Source: Notolepis coatsorum (lineage: Eukaryota; Chordata; Actinopteri; Aulopiformes; Paralepididae). From it: a DNA stretch of 64,000 bases. Position numbers and translations under genes: made by a program. The stretch spans positions 87,681,796-87,745,795 of the forward strand of contig OZ020589.1 in the NCBI GenBank assembly GCA_963971535.1, in the 5' to 3' direction. Position 1 is the first letter of the stretch. Every line of letters starts with the position of its first letter. The notes below the pieces were generated by a model. The model was not told the origin of the DNA and searched no databases. It saw only the letters and a program-made list of their open reading frames with translations. Of this stretch, positions 1 through 11,032 are shown one piece after another.

Positions 1-34
1 TAAAAATAAAAAAAATAATTAAAAGGTTTAAAAC

Positions 35-1826
35 TAGGGATGCCCCGATCACGTTTTTTTGCCACCGATACCGATCACCGATCGTTTTTGGTTTTATAAA
101 AGAAATTTAAAAAAAATTTATATATACTTTTTTTTTTTTTTTTTATAAAATATATATATTATATAATTATACTTGTAGTTGTATTCAGGGCTGTACGCTA
201 AGCTTTTTCACTAGGGGCACACTTGCCCCTAAATGAGAAATTTAGGGGCAAAAAATATTTTTTAGGGGCAAATTTTTAAATAACAATTTTACCATTATTT
301 ATATCGATTGTTTTTGTTTTATATAAAATAAATTTTTATTTTATATAATTTTTTTTTTAATAAAATATATATATTATATAATCATGCTTGTAGTTGTATT
401 ATCTGCGAGACATCGCCACCACGCAACAAGTCAAAATGCTCGCTATATGCAACCAGCTCCACTGTCTGTGTGTACTCGAGTAGCCTCCAGCTACAGCCAG
501 GATTCTACGGAGCTGCAGCTGGACCCTATACTGTAGCCTCCAGCTACGGCCAGGATTCTCCGGCGCTGCAGCTGGACCCTATTGACTATATTCAGCGTGC
601 CCTCAGCTCGAATACGCATCAACTCAGTGTTATAAGACATTGATATCAGGAGCTATCTGTAGCTATTTAGTTTAATGGGACGTTTCGTTTTGAACAGTGA
701 GCTAACGCGAGCTATCATGCACTACTAGACTTGCTGGAGCATTTGTTGATATCAGTAGCTAGCCGGCTGGCAGGCTCACCGAGGTCCCAGTGTCCCACTA
801 GAGACTAGTGTTTACAACAGCCACGGGTGCGGGAGGGAGGAGGAGCAGCAGATGCCGCAGCTCTCTCCGTGTGTCTGAGTTCAGTTCAGTTCGGCTCACT
901 ATAGGAGGTCAAACGCGTCGAAAATATGAAGCAATACTACTACAATACAATAATACTTTACTTTTCTTCATAGCTAAATGAATCAGACAGTCAGCCAGTC
1001 TATCAGAGTGAGTGCTCAGTCGATTGTTCCCGCTGATCATACCTGCTGAGTGCTCACTGCTCAGCTCGTGTGAGTGACGTCATCGCACGCCTTGGATAAT
1101 TTAGGAGTGAAATGCGAATGCAAGGCTTGAAAGCACTACTCGCAAGCCCGCCCCCAGATAATATTTACCAATCGCAACGGCCAATTAAAGGGGCAATTCG
1201 TGATAATCTCGTCGCAGTGTACAGCCCTGGTTGTATTATCTGCGAGACATCGCCACCACGCAACAAGTCAAAATGCTCGCTATCTGCAAACAGCTCCACT
1301 GTGTGTATACTCCGCTTTGGTCAAATCACATTCAGCATGCCCTCAGCAGGATAATATCTGCGGCTCTGCAGATATACCCTACTCCCTCAGCTAGCCCCTT
1401 TCGTGACTGCGATTGCATCGAATCAATGTTATAAGACATTGATATCAGGAGCTATCTGTAGCTACTGCTAGCCGGCTAGATAACATTAAGACAACGCCTC
1501 AGTGAACTATTTAGTTTACTGGGACATTTCATTGAGGTAACGTGAGCTAACGTGAGCTACCTAGCTAACGGAGGTATCATGCACTACTAGACTATTGCTG
1601 GAGCATTTGTTGATATCAGGAGCCAGCTAGATACCGTTAGACAATGCCTCATGTATTAAACTAAAAGTGAATAGTTGACTGGGTCATTTAGTTTAAACAG
1701 TAACGATAGCTAGGTAGCTAACGTTAGCTCACAGAGGTCCCATGCACCAGACTATAGCAGACTGCCGGAGGCAATAGGAGCCTCTTGTTGATACCGATCG
1801 CTGGCCGATCGATCGGGGCATCCCTA
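35..1826. mobile_element. hAT-like element A1 (TIR TAGGGATGCCCCGAT), non-coding
   Basis: The left end reads TAGGGATGCCCCGATCACG and the right end is its inverted match, GATCGGGGCATCCCTA. The 8-bp left flank TTTAAAAC (27-34) recurs at 4371-4378. The two flanks were pushed apart because element B later inserted at the right tip of A1. Removing B restores CATCCCTA directly followed by TTTAAAAC, which is a textbook hAT 8-bp duplication. A second copy with the same ends lies at 16043-19851. There is no transposase, so the copy is non-autonomous. The inside holds element C1 and a degenerate module rich in GCTAGC and AACGTTAGC words. Confidence 0.85.
186..1229. mobile_element. MITE C1 (TIR CAGGGCTGTAC) nested in A1
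   Basis: The left end is CAGGGCTGTACGCTAAGC and the right end is GCAGTGTACAGCCCTG. The flanks are the exact 8-bp repeat GTTGTATT (178-185 and 1230-1237). The uninterrupted target (TAGTTGTATTATCTGCG) appears in the related module at about 389-411, which confirms the duplication. No coding capacity is seen. Copies C2 (5121-7528) and C3 (12693-15880) have the same ends but 5-bp duplications. The interior carries a second copy of the module that C1 interrupts in A1. Confidence 0.85.
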
Positions 1827-2098
1827 TCAGGGCTCTACAGTGCGACCATATTGCTCGCATATGCCCCTAAAAATATGTGTGTGCGAACCTGAAAAATCAA
1901 TTACTCGCACGGCGTGCGACTGCAGATTACAGCCTCATATTCGTTCTTTTTTTTCTCCGCTGCGAGAATCGTTAAAAAACTACAAGTCCCACAGTTCACA
2001 GCCGCATAAAGGTTCCAATCACAGTAGAGTTTCCTGTGGTCGCGCGACTGGAAACTGAAAGTAATGATCAGCGTCTGTCTGAGTCAGACAATACAGCC

Positions 2099-2569
2099 AT
2101 GTCGAAGCCCATTCATTTTTATTTTGCGTGAAAGATACCGGAGAATGAGAAGTCAGGCGAGGCAGCTCATGTTACAGAGGTGATAGTTAACGTTAACGTT
2201 AACCAAGATACTGACGCTAGCCAGCATGCTAGCAAAGTTGGCCAAGCTAGCGAGGCTACACCCACTACTACCCCCACTGTAGCACCCAATGTACCCACTG
2301 TAGCTAGCGAAGCTACACCCACTGGAGCCGGAGGGAAGACATACACATTTAACGTGAATTGGCTAAACATTTTCCCATGGCTAGAGTTCGAAAACAATGT
2401 CATGTTTTGTAAATATTGCAAAGTAGGATCGATGCATTGCGATGCATTGTTACACCCCTACACCAAAGTAACTAGCCCACTGTGTATGTGTGTACAGCTA
2501 ACTTGGCTAGCGTTATCAACCGCAGAGGTGGGCAATAGGGTCCAGCTGCAGCGCCGGACGGCCAGAGTG
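2099..2569 (+). pseudogene. hAT-type transposase N-terminal remnant, ZNF862/KIAA1586-like
   Basis: An ATG at 2099 opens a frame that meets a TGA ten codons later and then runs on in the same frame through a Thr/Pro/Ala-rich linker. It reaches WLNIFPWLEFENN followed by MFCKYC. That WL-x(3)-PWL plus CxxC pattern is typical of the N-terminal zinc-binding segment of ZNF862/KIAA1586-like proteins, which derive from hAT transposases. After the CxxC the reading becomes degenerate and M1 interrupts the locus. No RNase H-like catalytic domain follows. It is therefore a dead remnant of the gene that once moved element B or a relative. The family assignment rests on motif resemblance alone. Confidence 0.55.
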
Positions 2570-3722
2570 TAGAGCCATATGAAATCCGTTTTATTATTTT
2601 CCAAATTCCATTTTATTTTTTCCCAAATTCCGTTTTTTCCGTTTTAATATTTCAGAATTCTGTATTTTGCTTTTTATGCTCATTTTACCATCAGAAATAG
2701 TGTCTAATAAGTGGGAATGAATAAATGTCTACAATTGAATATGATATAACAGTCCATTTAATGTTTTTAAGTGCTGCAACTCAGAAATAGTTACATTTTA
2801 CACAATACTTTTCAAATAATATTGTGACAAAATAAAAATACACATTTCAAGTGTAAACAATAGATACAGCTAGCTACTACTGACATTATCACAATGTCAG
2901 TAGCCTAGCTATATCTATTTTATTGTGATGAAATATAGTAATGCATAATTTAGGCACCTTTAGTTTAGTTTATTTCGTTTATAAAGGACAGTGTATAATG
3001 ACAATCGTTTGCATTAAACAAATGAATTGAAAATGGGGGACCCTGATGTAAACAAGACGAAAGTCTTTCTCTGGTCTGCATCCCCTTAACAATTGTGTGT
3101 ATTGAGCTGTACTGTATTGTACCCATTCTGCAATCTGTTAATAAAGTTTTCAATCAATCAATCAATCAGATTTAGCAAGAAGCTATCATTTCCATCTATA
3201 GTCCTATGTACTGTAAAACGTTTCATAGCTATTTAAGTTTATTTCGATTATAAAGGGCAGTGTATAATGACTCGTTTGCATTAAACAAATGGATGGGTGC
3301 ACTAGATTTAGCAAGAAGCGATCATGTCCTAACGTTATAGCTATTTAATGACAATAGTGTCGCAAGTGTTTTTGTGGCTCCAGTCCACGGAACGTTGACA
3401 GAATTAGCAAAACACCTTATCGCCGGAGGCATAAAAGTCATTAGGATACTGCTCTGCTCTGAATTGAGGGCTTATTGGGGAATTTATTAGCTTCTTGACG
3501 ATGTAAACACCGAAGCAGCGAGACGCTTGGGAGACTGCCTGTGTTGTGTGTAACCCGCTCTAGCGTCCGCCTCTCCGGTCGCGTGTGCACCAAGCGTTCC
3601 ACCCAAAAACGGAATTTCAGTCCAGATTAGGCCAAATTCTGCAATATTCCACGTTTTGCAGTTGATTCCATTTTTATTGGTCAATTCCGCGATTCCGTGA
3701 ACGCGGATTTCATATGGCTCTA
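2570..3722. mobile_element. hAT-like MITE M1 (TIR TAGAGCCATATGAAATCC)
   Basis: The ends TAGAGCCATATGAAATCC and GGATTTCATATGGCTCTA are perfectly inverted. The flank CCAGAGTG is duplicated exactly (2562-2569 and 3723-3730), the 8 bp expected of hAT. A 51-bp host segment also stands on both sides (2522-2572 and 3737-3787), too long for a target duplication, so the site was probably already tandemly duplicated. The element holds a 148-bp LINE-tail unit at 3022-3169 and two copies of an approximately 100-bp sequence (around 2960-3020 and 3235-3300). It has no ORF of note. Confidence 0.85.
3022..3169 (+). mobile_element. Short LINE-tail/SINE-like unit with (ATCA)n tail, copy 1
   Basis: The unit starts ATGAATTGAAAATGGGGG, includes CTGCAATCTGTTAATAAAG and ends in a run of ATCA repeats. 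The same unit is seen inverted at 24375-24521, inverted at 51571-51711 as the 3' end of an RT-bearing LINE, and as a truncated piece at 6839-6893. It interrupts a locally duplicated sequence inside M1. It is a 3' fragment of that LINE or a SINE sharing its tail. Confidence 0.7.
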
Positions 3723-4378
3723 CCAGAGTGCAAGCAGCAGAGGTGGGCAATAGGGTCCAGCTGCAGCGCCGGACGGCCAGAGTGTAGCGGTGTGACTGGA
3801 TTGGCAGAATCTACTGTCAATCAATGGTCTACCTGACACGCAAACTCATAAACAATGTTTCTGTACTGGAGGTGTACAGTATTTCAATAGGCAACCCTGA
3901 AAGGATTATTTTTCTAGAAGAGCAACACTAGCTCCCCCCTCTACTGATGGCCCTGGTGGTAATGCCAGTGTCTCCTTTTTGTTCAATGTCACTGCCTTTC
4001 TTATTAGGCCTAGTTGTTGGCTACAACTTTGCCACAGTAGGCATTAATCACTTAATTAATAGTTCAAATGTCTGTGTCCCATTCCCGTTTGCACACGCAG
4101 ATGATACACACACACGCACACAGTGGGCCAGTGACTTTGGTGGTATGTGCTATTGCACAGATGTGTGTCCCGTTCCCGTTTGCACATGCACGCACAGTAC
4201 AAATATACATTTATTTAAAAAAAATAATAATAAACTCTGTTACTTGAAATATTTTCACTGTGCTCTTAAATATTTTTGGATGCTCCTAAATTTCTTTGTG
4301 TGCTCCTAAATTTTTTCATTTAGGAGCACCTGTGCCCCTAGTGAAAAAGGTTAGCGTAGAGCCCTTCCTATTTAAAAC

Positions 4379-4848
4379 ACAAAAACATTTCAAATGAATA
4401 AAATAAAATAAACAAAACATAGGAGCAGATTAAAAAACAGGCCCTATTGGAAGGCAGAGCAAAACAAATGGGTTTTAAGGCTGGCCTTGAAGGCAGCAAT
4501 GGAGACTGAGGCCTTGATGGACCCCGGCAGCTGATTCCACAGGCGCGGCCCCAGTGCGGAAAAAGCACGGTGCCCCATGGTCGACAGCCTAGTGCGTGGG
4601 ATGGTGAGGAGGTTTTGGCTGCCAGACCTGAGTGACCTGGACGCAGGTTGAGGGGAGAGGAGGTCCTGGAGATAGGTCGGGCCGGAGTGGTTTATGGCCT
4701 TATAGACCAGCAGGAGAACCTTGAAGGTGATCCGCTGGTTAATTGGGAGCCAGTGAAGAGAATGGAGGACTGGGGTGATGTGTTCTGTTTTCCGAGATAG
4801 GAGGCTTCTGGCAAAAGTCAACTGCCTCGTTAAGCCTGTTAATTCCAC
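4379..4848 (-). pseudogene. 5'-truncated L2-type LINE, RT C-terminal end
   Basis: On the minus strand 4848-4444 encodes about 134 residues with the signature of the C-terminal end of fish L2-type reverse transcriptases. Readable landmarks are ITPVLHSLHWLPI, ITFKVLLLVYKAI, GPTYLQDLL, and the tail RLWNQLPGSIKAS followed by FKASLKTHLF. Compare DLHWLPIAARIRFKAL and QWWNELPTPVR in the longer L2 copies at 12948 and 47478. Catalytic RT and endonuclease domains are missing, as expected for a 5'-truncated copy. The stretch between the stop and 4379 is an A-rich 3' tail. It belongs to a different L2 subfamily from the other two. Confidence 0.75.
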
Positions 4849-5120
4849 GATTCCCTCGACGATTTCGTGAAGGTGGATTTCTTTTTTTTTTAAACTTCAT
4901 TTTTTAGCGTTTATCGCTTTTTCTGGTCAAGCATGACTGACAGAAACAGGTTGAATGGGATATAGATCAGGGGAAGACACTCTGAGAAAATACGGCGAGT
5001 CCGGGAGTCGAACTCGTGTACCCCAGATCCGTGACGAGCACGGTTGTCCCCGACGCCGAAATAGCGGCGAGATACGCGGTGAGCTACGGGAGCTCCCCCG
5101 TGAAGGTGGATTTCATATGG
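4849..5120. mobile_element. Left part of a second M-family MITE, with tRNA-like sequence
   Basis: This stretch ends in GTGGATTTCATATGG and resumes after element C2 as TATGGCTCTA (7529-7538). The joined end matches the M1 terminus, so C2 landed in the tip of another M-type MITE. The far end of this copy was not found. On the minus strand around 5090-4985 there are words resembling pol III boxes (TAGCTCACCGCG and AGTTCGACTCCC), but the T-stem does not pair, so no tRNA gene is called. Confidence 0.5.
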
Positions 5121-6624
5121 CAGGGCTGTACGCTAAGCTTTTTCACTAGGGGCACACTTGCCCCTAAATGAGAAATTTAGGGGCAAAGAATATTTTTTAG
5201 GGGCAAATTTTTAAATAACTATTTTACCATTATAGTAGGGCTGGGCGATATGGCCTCTAAATGATATCGCGATATTTTTTGGCCATATCACGATACCCGA
5301 TATATATCGCAATATTTTGACATTTCCTCTAAAGCCAGGGAGCGAAATTAACTTTTTGACTCACCGGCCAGTGGCGGGTAGATGGGAAGAATCTACCCGC
5401 CAAGCATATTTCTTACCCACCAACTTTTTTTTGATACAAATTTTTTTTATTATTATTTTATATAGTTTTTTTTAATAAAATATATATATTATATAATCAT
5501 ACTTGTGATTGTGTTATCTGCGAGACATCGCCACCTCGCTGTCTGCAAACAGCTCCACTGTCTGTGTGTATACTCGAGTGGCCTCCAGCTCCAGCAAGGA
5601 TTCTCCGGGGGTGCAGCTGGACCCTAAACGCTACATTCAGCATGCAAAAGAATTCTCCGGCGCTGCACCTGGACCCTAGTCAGCAGCCCTCACTCATGCG
5701 ATGTAAACCAGGGACTCGAATACGCATGTTGTTGTTGTAGGACATTGATGCCAAGAGCTATCTGTAGCTACTGCTGGATGGCGTTGGGACAACGCCTCAG
5801 TGAACTATTTAGTTTACTGCGACATTTCGTAGAGACTAGTTACCTAGCCAACGGAGGTATTATGCACTGGACTATTGCTGGAGGATTTGTTGATGTCGGG
5901 AGCTATCCGTAGCTAGCCGGCTGGATAACGTTACACAATGCCTCGTGTATTAAACTAAGTGAATAGTTGACTGGGTCATTTTGTAACGGTAGCTAACGTT
6001 ATCTCACGAAGGTCCCACACTGACTAGACTAACGTCACGGTGAGGCAATAGCCTCTGTTTACATGCAGGCATTAGCAGCAGCAGCAGTGCTAACTAACGT
6101 CACGGTGACTCGGAGGCAATAGCCTCTGTTTACATGCAGGCATACAGAAACAGGTGGGGAGGGGCTAGCAGCAGTGCGCGGTGCGCGCTTCATGTCGGCT
6201 GAGACAGCGAGTGAGAACTCCGCTAAAGAATTGGATCGTGATTTTCGGTTTTCACATGACTATTTGATAGCCCGTCACACGGCGCTCAGACATCTCAGTG
6301 AGAGGCGCCAAACGTAAAAACTGAGCGCAAATGGCGGGTGGCGCTCTCTAGTTTCGGTCCCTGTCTAAAGCACTTAAAAAATGCTTGATTTAACCCTTTG
6401 ATGCATACAGTCACGCCAATATGATGATTATAATAAGTCCCTGCAACATATGTTTGCATTATTAAACCATGAAGATGCTTTAAAAAATAATTTAATGAAA
6501 ATGTACTAAGAGTAGTCTACTGACACACTAATAAAAAATGTATTTACATCTAAGACCATTTATATAAAAACTTTTGGGTGCCTTTTTTTTGCACAGTACT
6601 GTGTTTTCTATCCACTTTAGCCAA

Positions 6625-6655
<31 letters not shown>

Positions 6656-7528
6656 CACACACTACTGTGAGAAAATAATAATCACACACACAAAGGGATA
6701 ATGGCTTATAGCAGACTTAATGATTTTAGAATATTTCAGATAATGAAATTAAATGTTTATATCATCAACTATCCAGTTAGTACTATTTATACTGTCTGTA
6801 ACGTTTGGCTACTTTAAATCATTGAATGTAGAGAGAGCTGTACTGTATTGTACCCATTCTGCAATCTGTTAATAAAGTTTTCAATCAATCAGAGCGAGAG
6901 AGAGAGAGAGAGGGGGGGCGAGAACGAATGAGAGAGCCAGCCCCCCCCCCCCCCCCGGGTTTTGTTCTAGGTTCGCGTTTTGATCGTCTAAGCTGCCGTA
7001 GGTGATGACGTCACACTCGAATGTAAACAGGAAGCGTTTAACAGACGGAGATGGAAAGTGGATGATATACAGTAACAGAAACGAATAACCAATAAATATG
7101 AAGTTATGTTTAAACTTCTGTTGTCAAGCGTTGTCAATATAACCCACCCCCTTTCCTCCCGAATGGAACTAGTGTTGTGGAGTCCGCTTTGACTGGTGTC
7201 CAGGGTTAGCAGCAGCTAACGCTAGTTAGCTTAGCATAATCCTAATGGATACCGTGGATAGCAGCTAACGTTAGCCCATTGCTTGTGTCAATCAAATTGC
7301 ATGTTATTAAAAGTCCACGCTGGTCTGTCTAATGAAATTACAACCGCAACATTATGCCCTGGTTGTAGGCTAATGTTTTATCCAATTTGTATGGATTAAT
7401 TTAGGAGTGAAATGCGAATGAAGGGTTGCAATCACTACCCGCAAGCTTGCCCCCAGATGATATTTTCCACTCGCACCGGCCAGATTAGGGGGCAATTTGC
7501 GACGAGATGATCGCAGTGTACAGCCCTG
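5121..7528. mobile_element. MITE C2 (TIR CAGGGCTGTAC), 5-bp target duplication
   Basis: The ends CAGGGCTGTACGCTAAGC and GCAGTGTACAGCCCTG bound the element. The flank TATGG is duplicated (5116-5120 and 7529-7533). The pre-insertion site CATATGGCTCTA is known from M1, so the duplication is 5 bp and not 8. It shares its whole unique interior with C3 (12693-15880, inverted), including the TGATATCGCGATAT palindromic tract and the AACAGAAGTTTAAAC region. D1 (5336-6363) and a 55-bp LINE-tail fragment (6839-6893) are later insertions. No coding sequence. Confidence 0.85.
5336..6363. mobile_element. hAT-like MITE D1 (TIR CAGGGAGCGAAATTAAC) nested in C2
   Basis: The left end is CAGGGAGCGAAATTAAC and the right end is TAGTTTCGGTCCCTG. 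The flank TCTAAAGC is duplicated exactly (5328-5335 and 6364-6371). The homologous element C3 lacks this insertion at about 15667-15672, which gives an empty-site comparison. The interior holds the same GCGAGACATCGCCACC module found in A1, C1 and D2. No ORF. Confidence 0.85.
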
Positions 7529-7599
7529 TATGGCTCTACTGTAACCTCTGGATGATTTTGGAGGGAAGGCCTGCCAGCAGAGAGTTACAGTAGTGACTG

Positions 7600-7933
7600 G
7601 CTGGTGACGGTCCTTAAGACCTGAGTTTGCTCTGAACAGAGTAAATCTGCATTGATTTTGCCATGATGCCCCCTAGCTCATGGAATGAACTCAAGTCCTT
7701 ACAGCTTGAGATTCTCCCCTCTATTGCAGAGTTCAAAACCTTGATCTCCAACCTTTGTCAATCAAGTTATAAATGTTTTAATAATATTGTTATCCTTGCT
7801 TTTTGCCTCGTCTTGTTGTCTTATTGTTATGATCTTATATGCAGTGTCATTTTATATGCTTTTTTTTGGGGGCTTATTTCTCATGTACACTTGACGTGAC
7901 TGTAAATGAGGGAAACCTTAGTTGCCTTTCAAG
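7600..7933 (+). pseudogene. LINE ORF2 C-terminal remnant and 3' UTR
   Basis: From 7663 the plus strand reads a short frame with PPSSWNELKSLQLE followed by AEFKTLISNLC. This is the SWNELQ...SIAEFK motif at the C-terminal end of fish non-LTR reverse transcriptases. A hydrophobic tail and a 3' UTR follow (GTAAATGAGGGAAACCTTAGTTGCC). The LINE 3' end is split by MITE J and resumes at 8892 with CTTTCAAGTTTAAATAAAG, probably the polyadenylation region. Catalytic RT motifs are absent. The clade cannot be fixed from so short a piece. Confidence 0.55.
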
Positions 7934-8891
7934 TAGAGCTGCCGCGGTATTGATGTTTTCCTTACCGCACAAATTTGCGAAATATTTCCTACCGCGGACG
8001 GTATTACCGCAATAATAAAAGTTTGAAAGCATTTTTTTTTCTTCTACTCTTTATAGCATATAGCCTGCCTCTAGTCTAATGGCTACTGCATATTACTTAC
8101 TCGACTCGACCCGCTTTAGGTACATGGTACTTCGTTCCTTTTCCACTGCAGGTACTACTCAGTTTGTCTCCGTGTGGGGACGCTTGTGTACACTGAAAGC
8201 TCCGTGAGCATAGCTATGTCCGAGGGCTTGCAGCAAGCCAGACTTTAACACAGTTTCAATCAATCAATCAATAACAACATTAACCAGACTCTCGTTGCGT
8301 CTATTCTGCTAAAGCTAACGTCACCTCTTATTGTGTCTATTCTACCAAGCAACCCAGGTTTAACGTTACCTCTCGTGTCTATCTGCTGACGTTAGCAACA
8401 ACAACAACAAGTTTAACACATCAGCGATATTTTTGTGACACTAAACTCTCCGCTCGGTGGTAAATTCATGGGTTGATGTCGGTTTTGTTTCATCAATAAA
8501 TGAGGCAGAATACACAGTGAATCCATCCTTTTTTGTTTATTGCACGGTCCTGTTGCAAACAAATCCTGAATGAATCCTTACTTAGCGAGCCAGTAAAGAT
8601 GGCGGCGTTCTGCTTTTGTGCAGGACGCTACAACGTGTGACGCGTCTCTCTTCTGACCAATCAGTGGTCTGCAGTGTTTCACGTGACTTTTCTGGTACCA
8701 CTTCTACCCAATAGGGTCGCTTGGAACCTCGACAGAGGAGTAGGGTATATCTGCAGAGCCGCAAGCCCAACGAGAGCAGGGAACTTTATTATTATTATTA
8801 AAAAAAGCGGTGATGCGGTATTCAGCCTAACTCTGCGGTGGGCGTGATGTAACAGCGATACCGCGGTAATGCGGTTATCGCGGCAGCTCTA
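7934..8891. mobile_element. hAT-like MITE J (TIR TAGAGCTGCCGCGGTAT)
   Basis: The ends TAGAGCTGCCGCGGTAT and TATCGCGGCAGCTCTA are inverted. The flank CTTTCAAG is duplicated exactly (7926-7933 and 8892-8899). The subterminal regions are rich in CCGCGG and TACCGC words. There is no transposase. It sits in the 3' UTR of a LINE remnant. Confidence 0.88.
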
Positions 8892-9007
8892 CTTTCAAGT
8901 TTAAATAAAGTTTGAAATTAAATGTATAGCGCTGTCTGACATGTTGCGGCAGCTATGGATGAAATTAGCACAGTGGCTCAAGGCACACGAACGGTCAAAC
9001 CAGAGTC

Positions 9008-9895
9008 TTAACCCTTTCCCCGCCAAAAACGTCGTACAACGGGTTTCAAGTCCATGCGAATTCTGCCAATAACGGCGTACGACGTGATTCTGATCATAAT
9101 TTCACCATGGTATTCATATTTCACTCACAGAGCCTTGTCGGATGCTGTGTGAGCCAGCACAACTCTGCAACACTTCAATACTGCCACCTGGTGGCTGATC
9201 GGCGAGTTGCAACGGGAAGTGGATCTCTTGTGATCCCGGTGTGTCTCGCTATTCCGTCCGGCCACTCGTTTATCGTCGCGGGACTCAATACACACACCGT
9301 GGATATGGATCTTTGCCATAACTCAATAATCTACATGATTTGAGCGTGTATTAGTAATATACAAACCAGAAATGGATCGCCTCGATCCCCACCACATAAC
9401 TGGGATCTGTTTGCTCCACTCTCATCGCCCAACGGTACGAGGAGACTGACGTGAGTTTCAGCGTTTTTGTTTATCATTTTCGATACAAACTGCTCTGATC
9501 AATATATCACCCATACTACATGAAGCATCTAACGACTATCACGGAATTATAAACGACCCCCCCCCCTCCGTTCACCCGCGCATGATCAGTCATAACGTTT
9601 AGGACATTGTACACTTGAAATTTTTAATATAGCGTCAATCGGTATCAAACTGCATTTGATGATCTAATATATGCATTTGTGCCTATATCTCACGTTCTGG
9701 GAAATACATAAAAACATATTCGTTCCTACATCCTGAACGATAGATAATCGATGTTGAATGGGCCATAGTAATGTCAATTTAGCAATACAATTTAAAAAGT
9801 TATAGCCCTGCAAAGAAGGTGAACATCTCCATAGACTTACAGTGCTGGCAGAGATCAAACAGCGATGGATATAAGCGTGGCAGAGAATGGGTTAA
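9008..9895. mobile_element. piggyBac-type MITE K with TTAA ends
   Basis: The left end is TTAACCCTTTCCCCGCC and the right end is GGCAGAGAATGGGTTAA, inverted with a few mismatches. Both begin with CCC next to a TTAA target, which is the piggyBac pattern. Repeated CGTCGTAC / GGCGTACGACG words lie just inside the left end. The short frames within do not resemble a transposase. Confidence 0.7.
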
Positions 9896-10227
9896 GGCAA
9901 GGCAATCAAGATAATCAATTATGCATATTGTAAAAGATGTCATCATCAGTATATTGTTATAGATATTTCCGCTATATGGCAGACTGACAAATGATCCGAC
10001 AGGCAGCAATACATCAGTCATAGAAAATATGTAGGCCTATTTATATGACTCAGAACAAGAGTTTGCAAGAGATGCGTGACACCTTTTTTTAGATTAAATA
10101 AGAACAGCAAAAACAATTATGGCAATATTGACAGGCCAATGTATATTATGATGTGGGGCAAATATCAATGAGTGCAAAAGAGTGCAATGTCAAGAACAGC
10201 ACTATATGCACTCCTATGTGTGGAGAG

Positions 10228-10299
10228 AAAGAGAGGGGGGGAGAGATGAAGAGAGAGAGACAGAGAGGGGAAGAGGCAACGGGAGAGAGGGGAAGAGGC

Positions 10300-10366
<67 letters not shown>
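10228..10366 (+). repeat. (GA)n microsatellite
   Basis: A purine tract turns into a pure GA run of about 65 bp at 10301-10366. Long Arg-Glu or Leu-Ser frames across it are artefacts of the dinucleotide. The 250 bp between K and this tract holds nothing recognisable. Confidence 0.95.
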
Positions 10367-10369
<3 letters not shown>

Positions 10370-10409
10370 ATGAAACTTGCTGACATCTCACACTCTGACA
10401 TCACAAACC

Positions 10410-10919
10410 CTAGCCAGCCTCAGAGGATTAGACCTAACCAAATTATAACCAAAGAAAAGATAAATACATTACTTATTGGAATCAACTCAGACAATCACAA
10501 CACAAATTAGAAACATATTTGGCCCTAAACAGACAGTATACTGTGGCAGACTACCTCAGCACAGTAACTGATAAGAATCTAAGAAAGACTTTGACAATGT
10601 ACAGACTGAGTGACCATGGTTTGGCGATAGAGAAGGGCAGACACAGACAGACCTGGCTGCTCAGAGAGGAGAGGATGTGCCGTCATTGTGATGAGGGAGC
10701 TGTAGAGACATAATTACACTTCCTAACACAATGTGAAAATTACAGAAATATTAGGGAGGAATTCTTTCCAAAAATTTCAATAATTTTCCCAGAATTCCAA
10801 AGTATGACAGGAGTGCAGAAATTGTCATTCCCCCTGGGGGAACAGAAAGAATGTGCAGTTTTAGCTGCAAAATGTAAATTCATGTCACAACAAAAGGGAC
10901 AACCAGTAGGACACATATA
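10410..10919 (+). pseudogene. LINE ORF2 C-terminal zinc-knuckle remnant
   Basis: Around 10519-10900 the plus strand reads TMYRLSDHGLAIEKGRHR, then CRHCDEGAVET, a stop, then LHFLTQCENYRNIREEFFP in the same frame. The spacing C-x2-C ... H-x4-C is the zinc-binding C-terminal domain that follows the RT in several LINE families. The frame is interrupted by an in-frame TAA at about 10711. It ends where the Charlie-like element inserts at 10920. RT proper is missing. No clade is assigned. Confidence 0.6.
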
Positions 10920-11032
10920 CTGTATAGAAGCAGTGGTTCCCAACCTTTTTCCCCCCAGGGACCCCCAAACATCTCTGATGAAATTCGCGGACCCCCTCCT
11001 AATAAGATACCATAAAATACTTCTTTTTTTTT

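Larger units (their letters stand above)
1828..4366 (+). mobile_element. Element B (TIR CAGGGCTCTAC) with transposase remnant
   Basis: The left end is CAGGGCTCTACAGTGCGAC and the right end is TTAGCGTAGAGCCCTT. The last base differs from the perfect inverted repeat. A 5-bp repeat CCTAT flanks it (1823-1827 and 4367-4371). Excision of B exactly restores the end and target duplication of A1, so the 5-bp duplication is secure. The subterminal words AGGAGCACCTGTGCCCCTAGTGAAAAAGG resemble the C family ends, so B and C are probably one lineage. Inside are a broken ORF (2099-2569) and the nested element M1 (2570-3722). The part between 3788 and 4366 carries CA-rich repeats and no gene. Confidence 0.8.

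Noticed and set aside
2167-2421. 84-residue minus-strand frame with a hydrophobic stretch
   Set aside because: It is antisense to the transposase remnant of element B, whose Thr/Pro/Ala codons create it.
4980-5095. tRNA gene or tRNA-derived SINE on the minus strand
   Set aside because: Words resembling the A and B boxes exist, but the T-stem and acceptor stem do not pair and no second copy was seen.
10146-10404. Leu-Ser-rich and Arg-Glu-rich reading frames
   Set aside because: They are translations of the (GA)n microsatellite on both strands.
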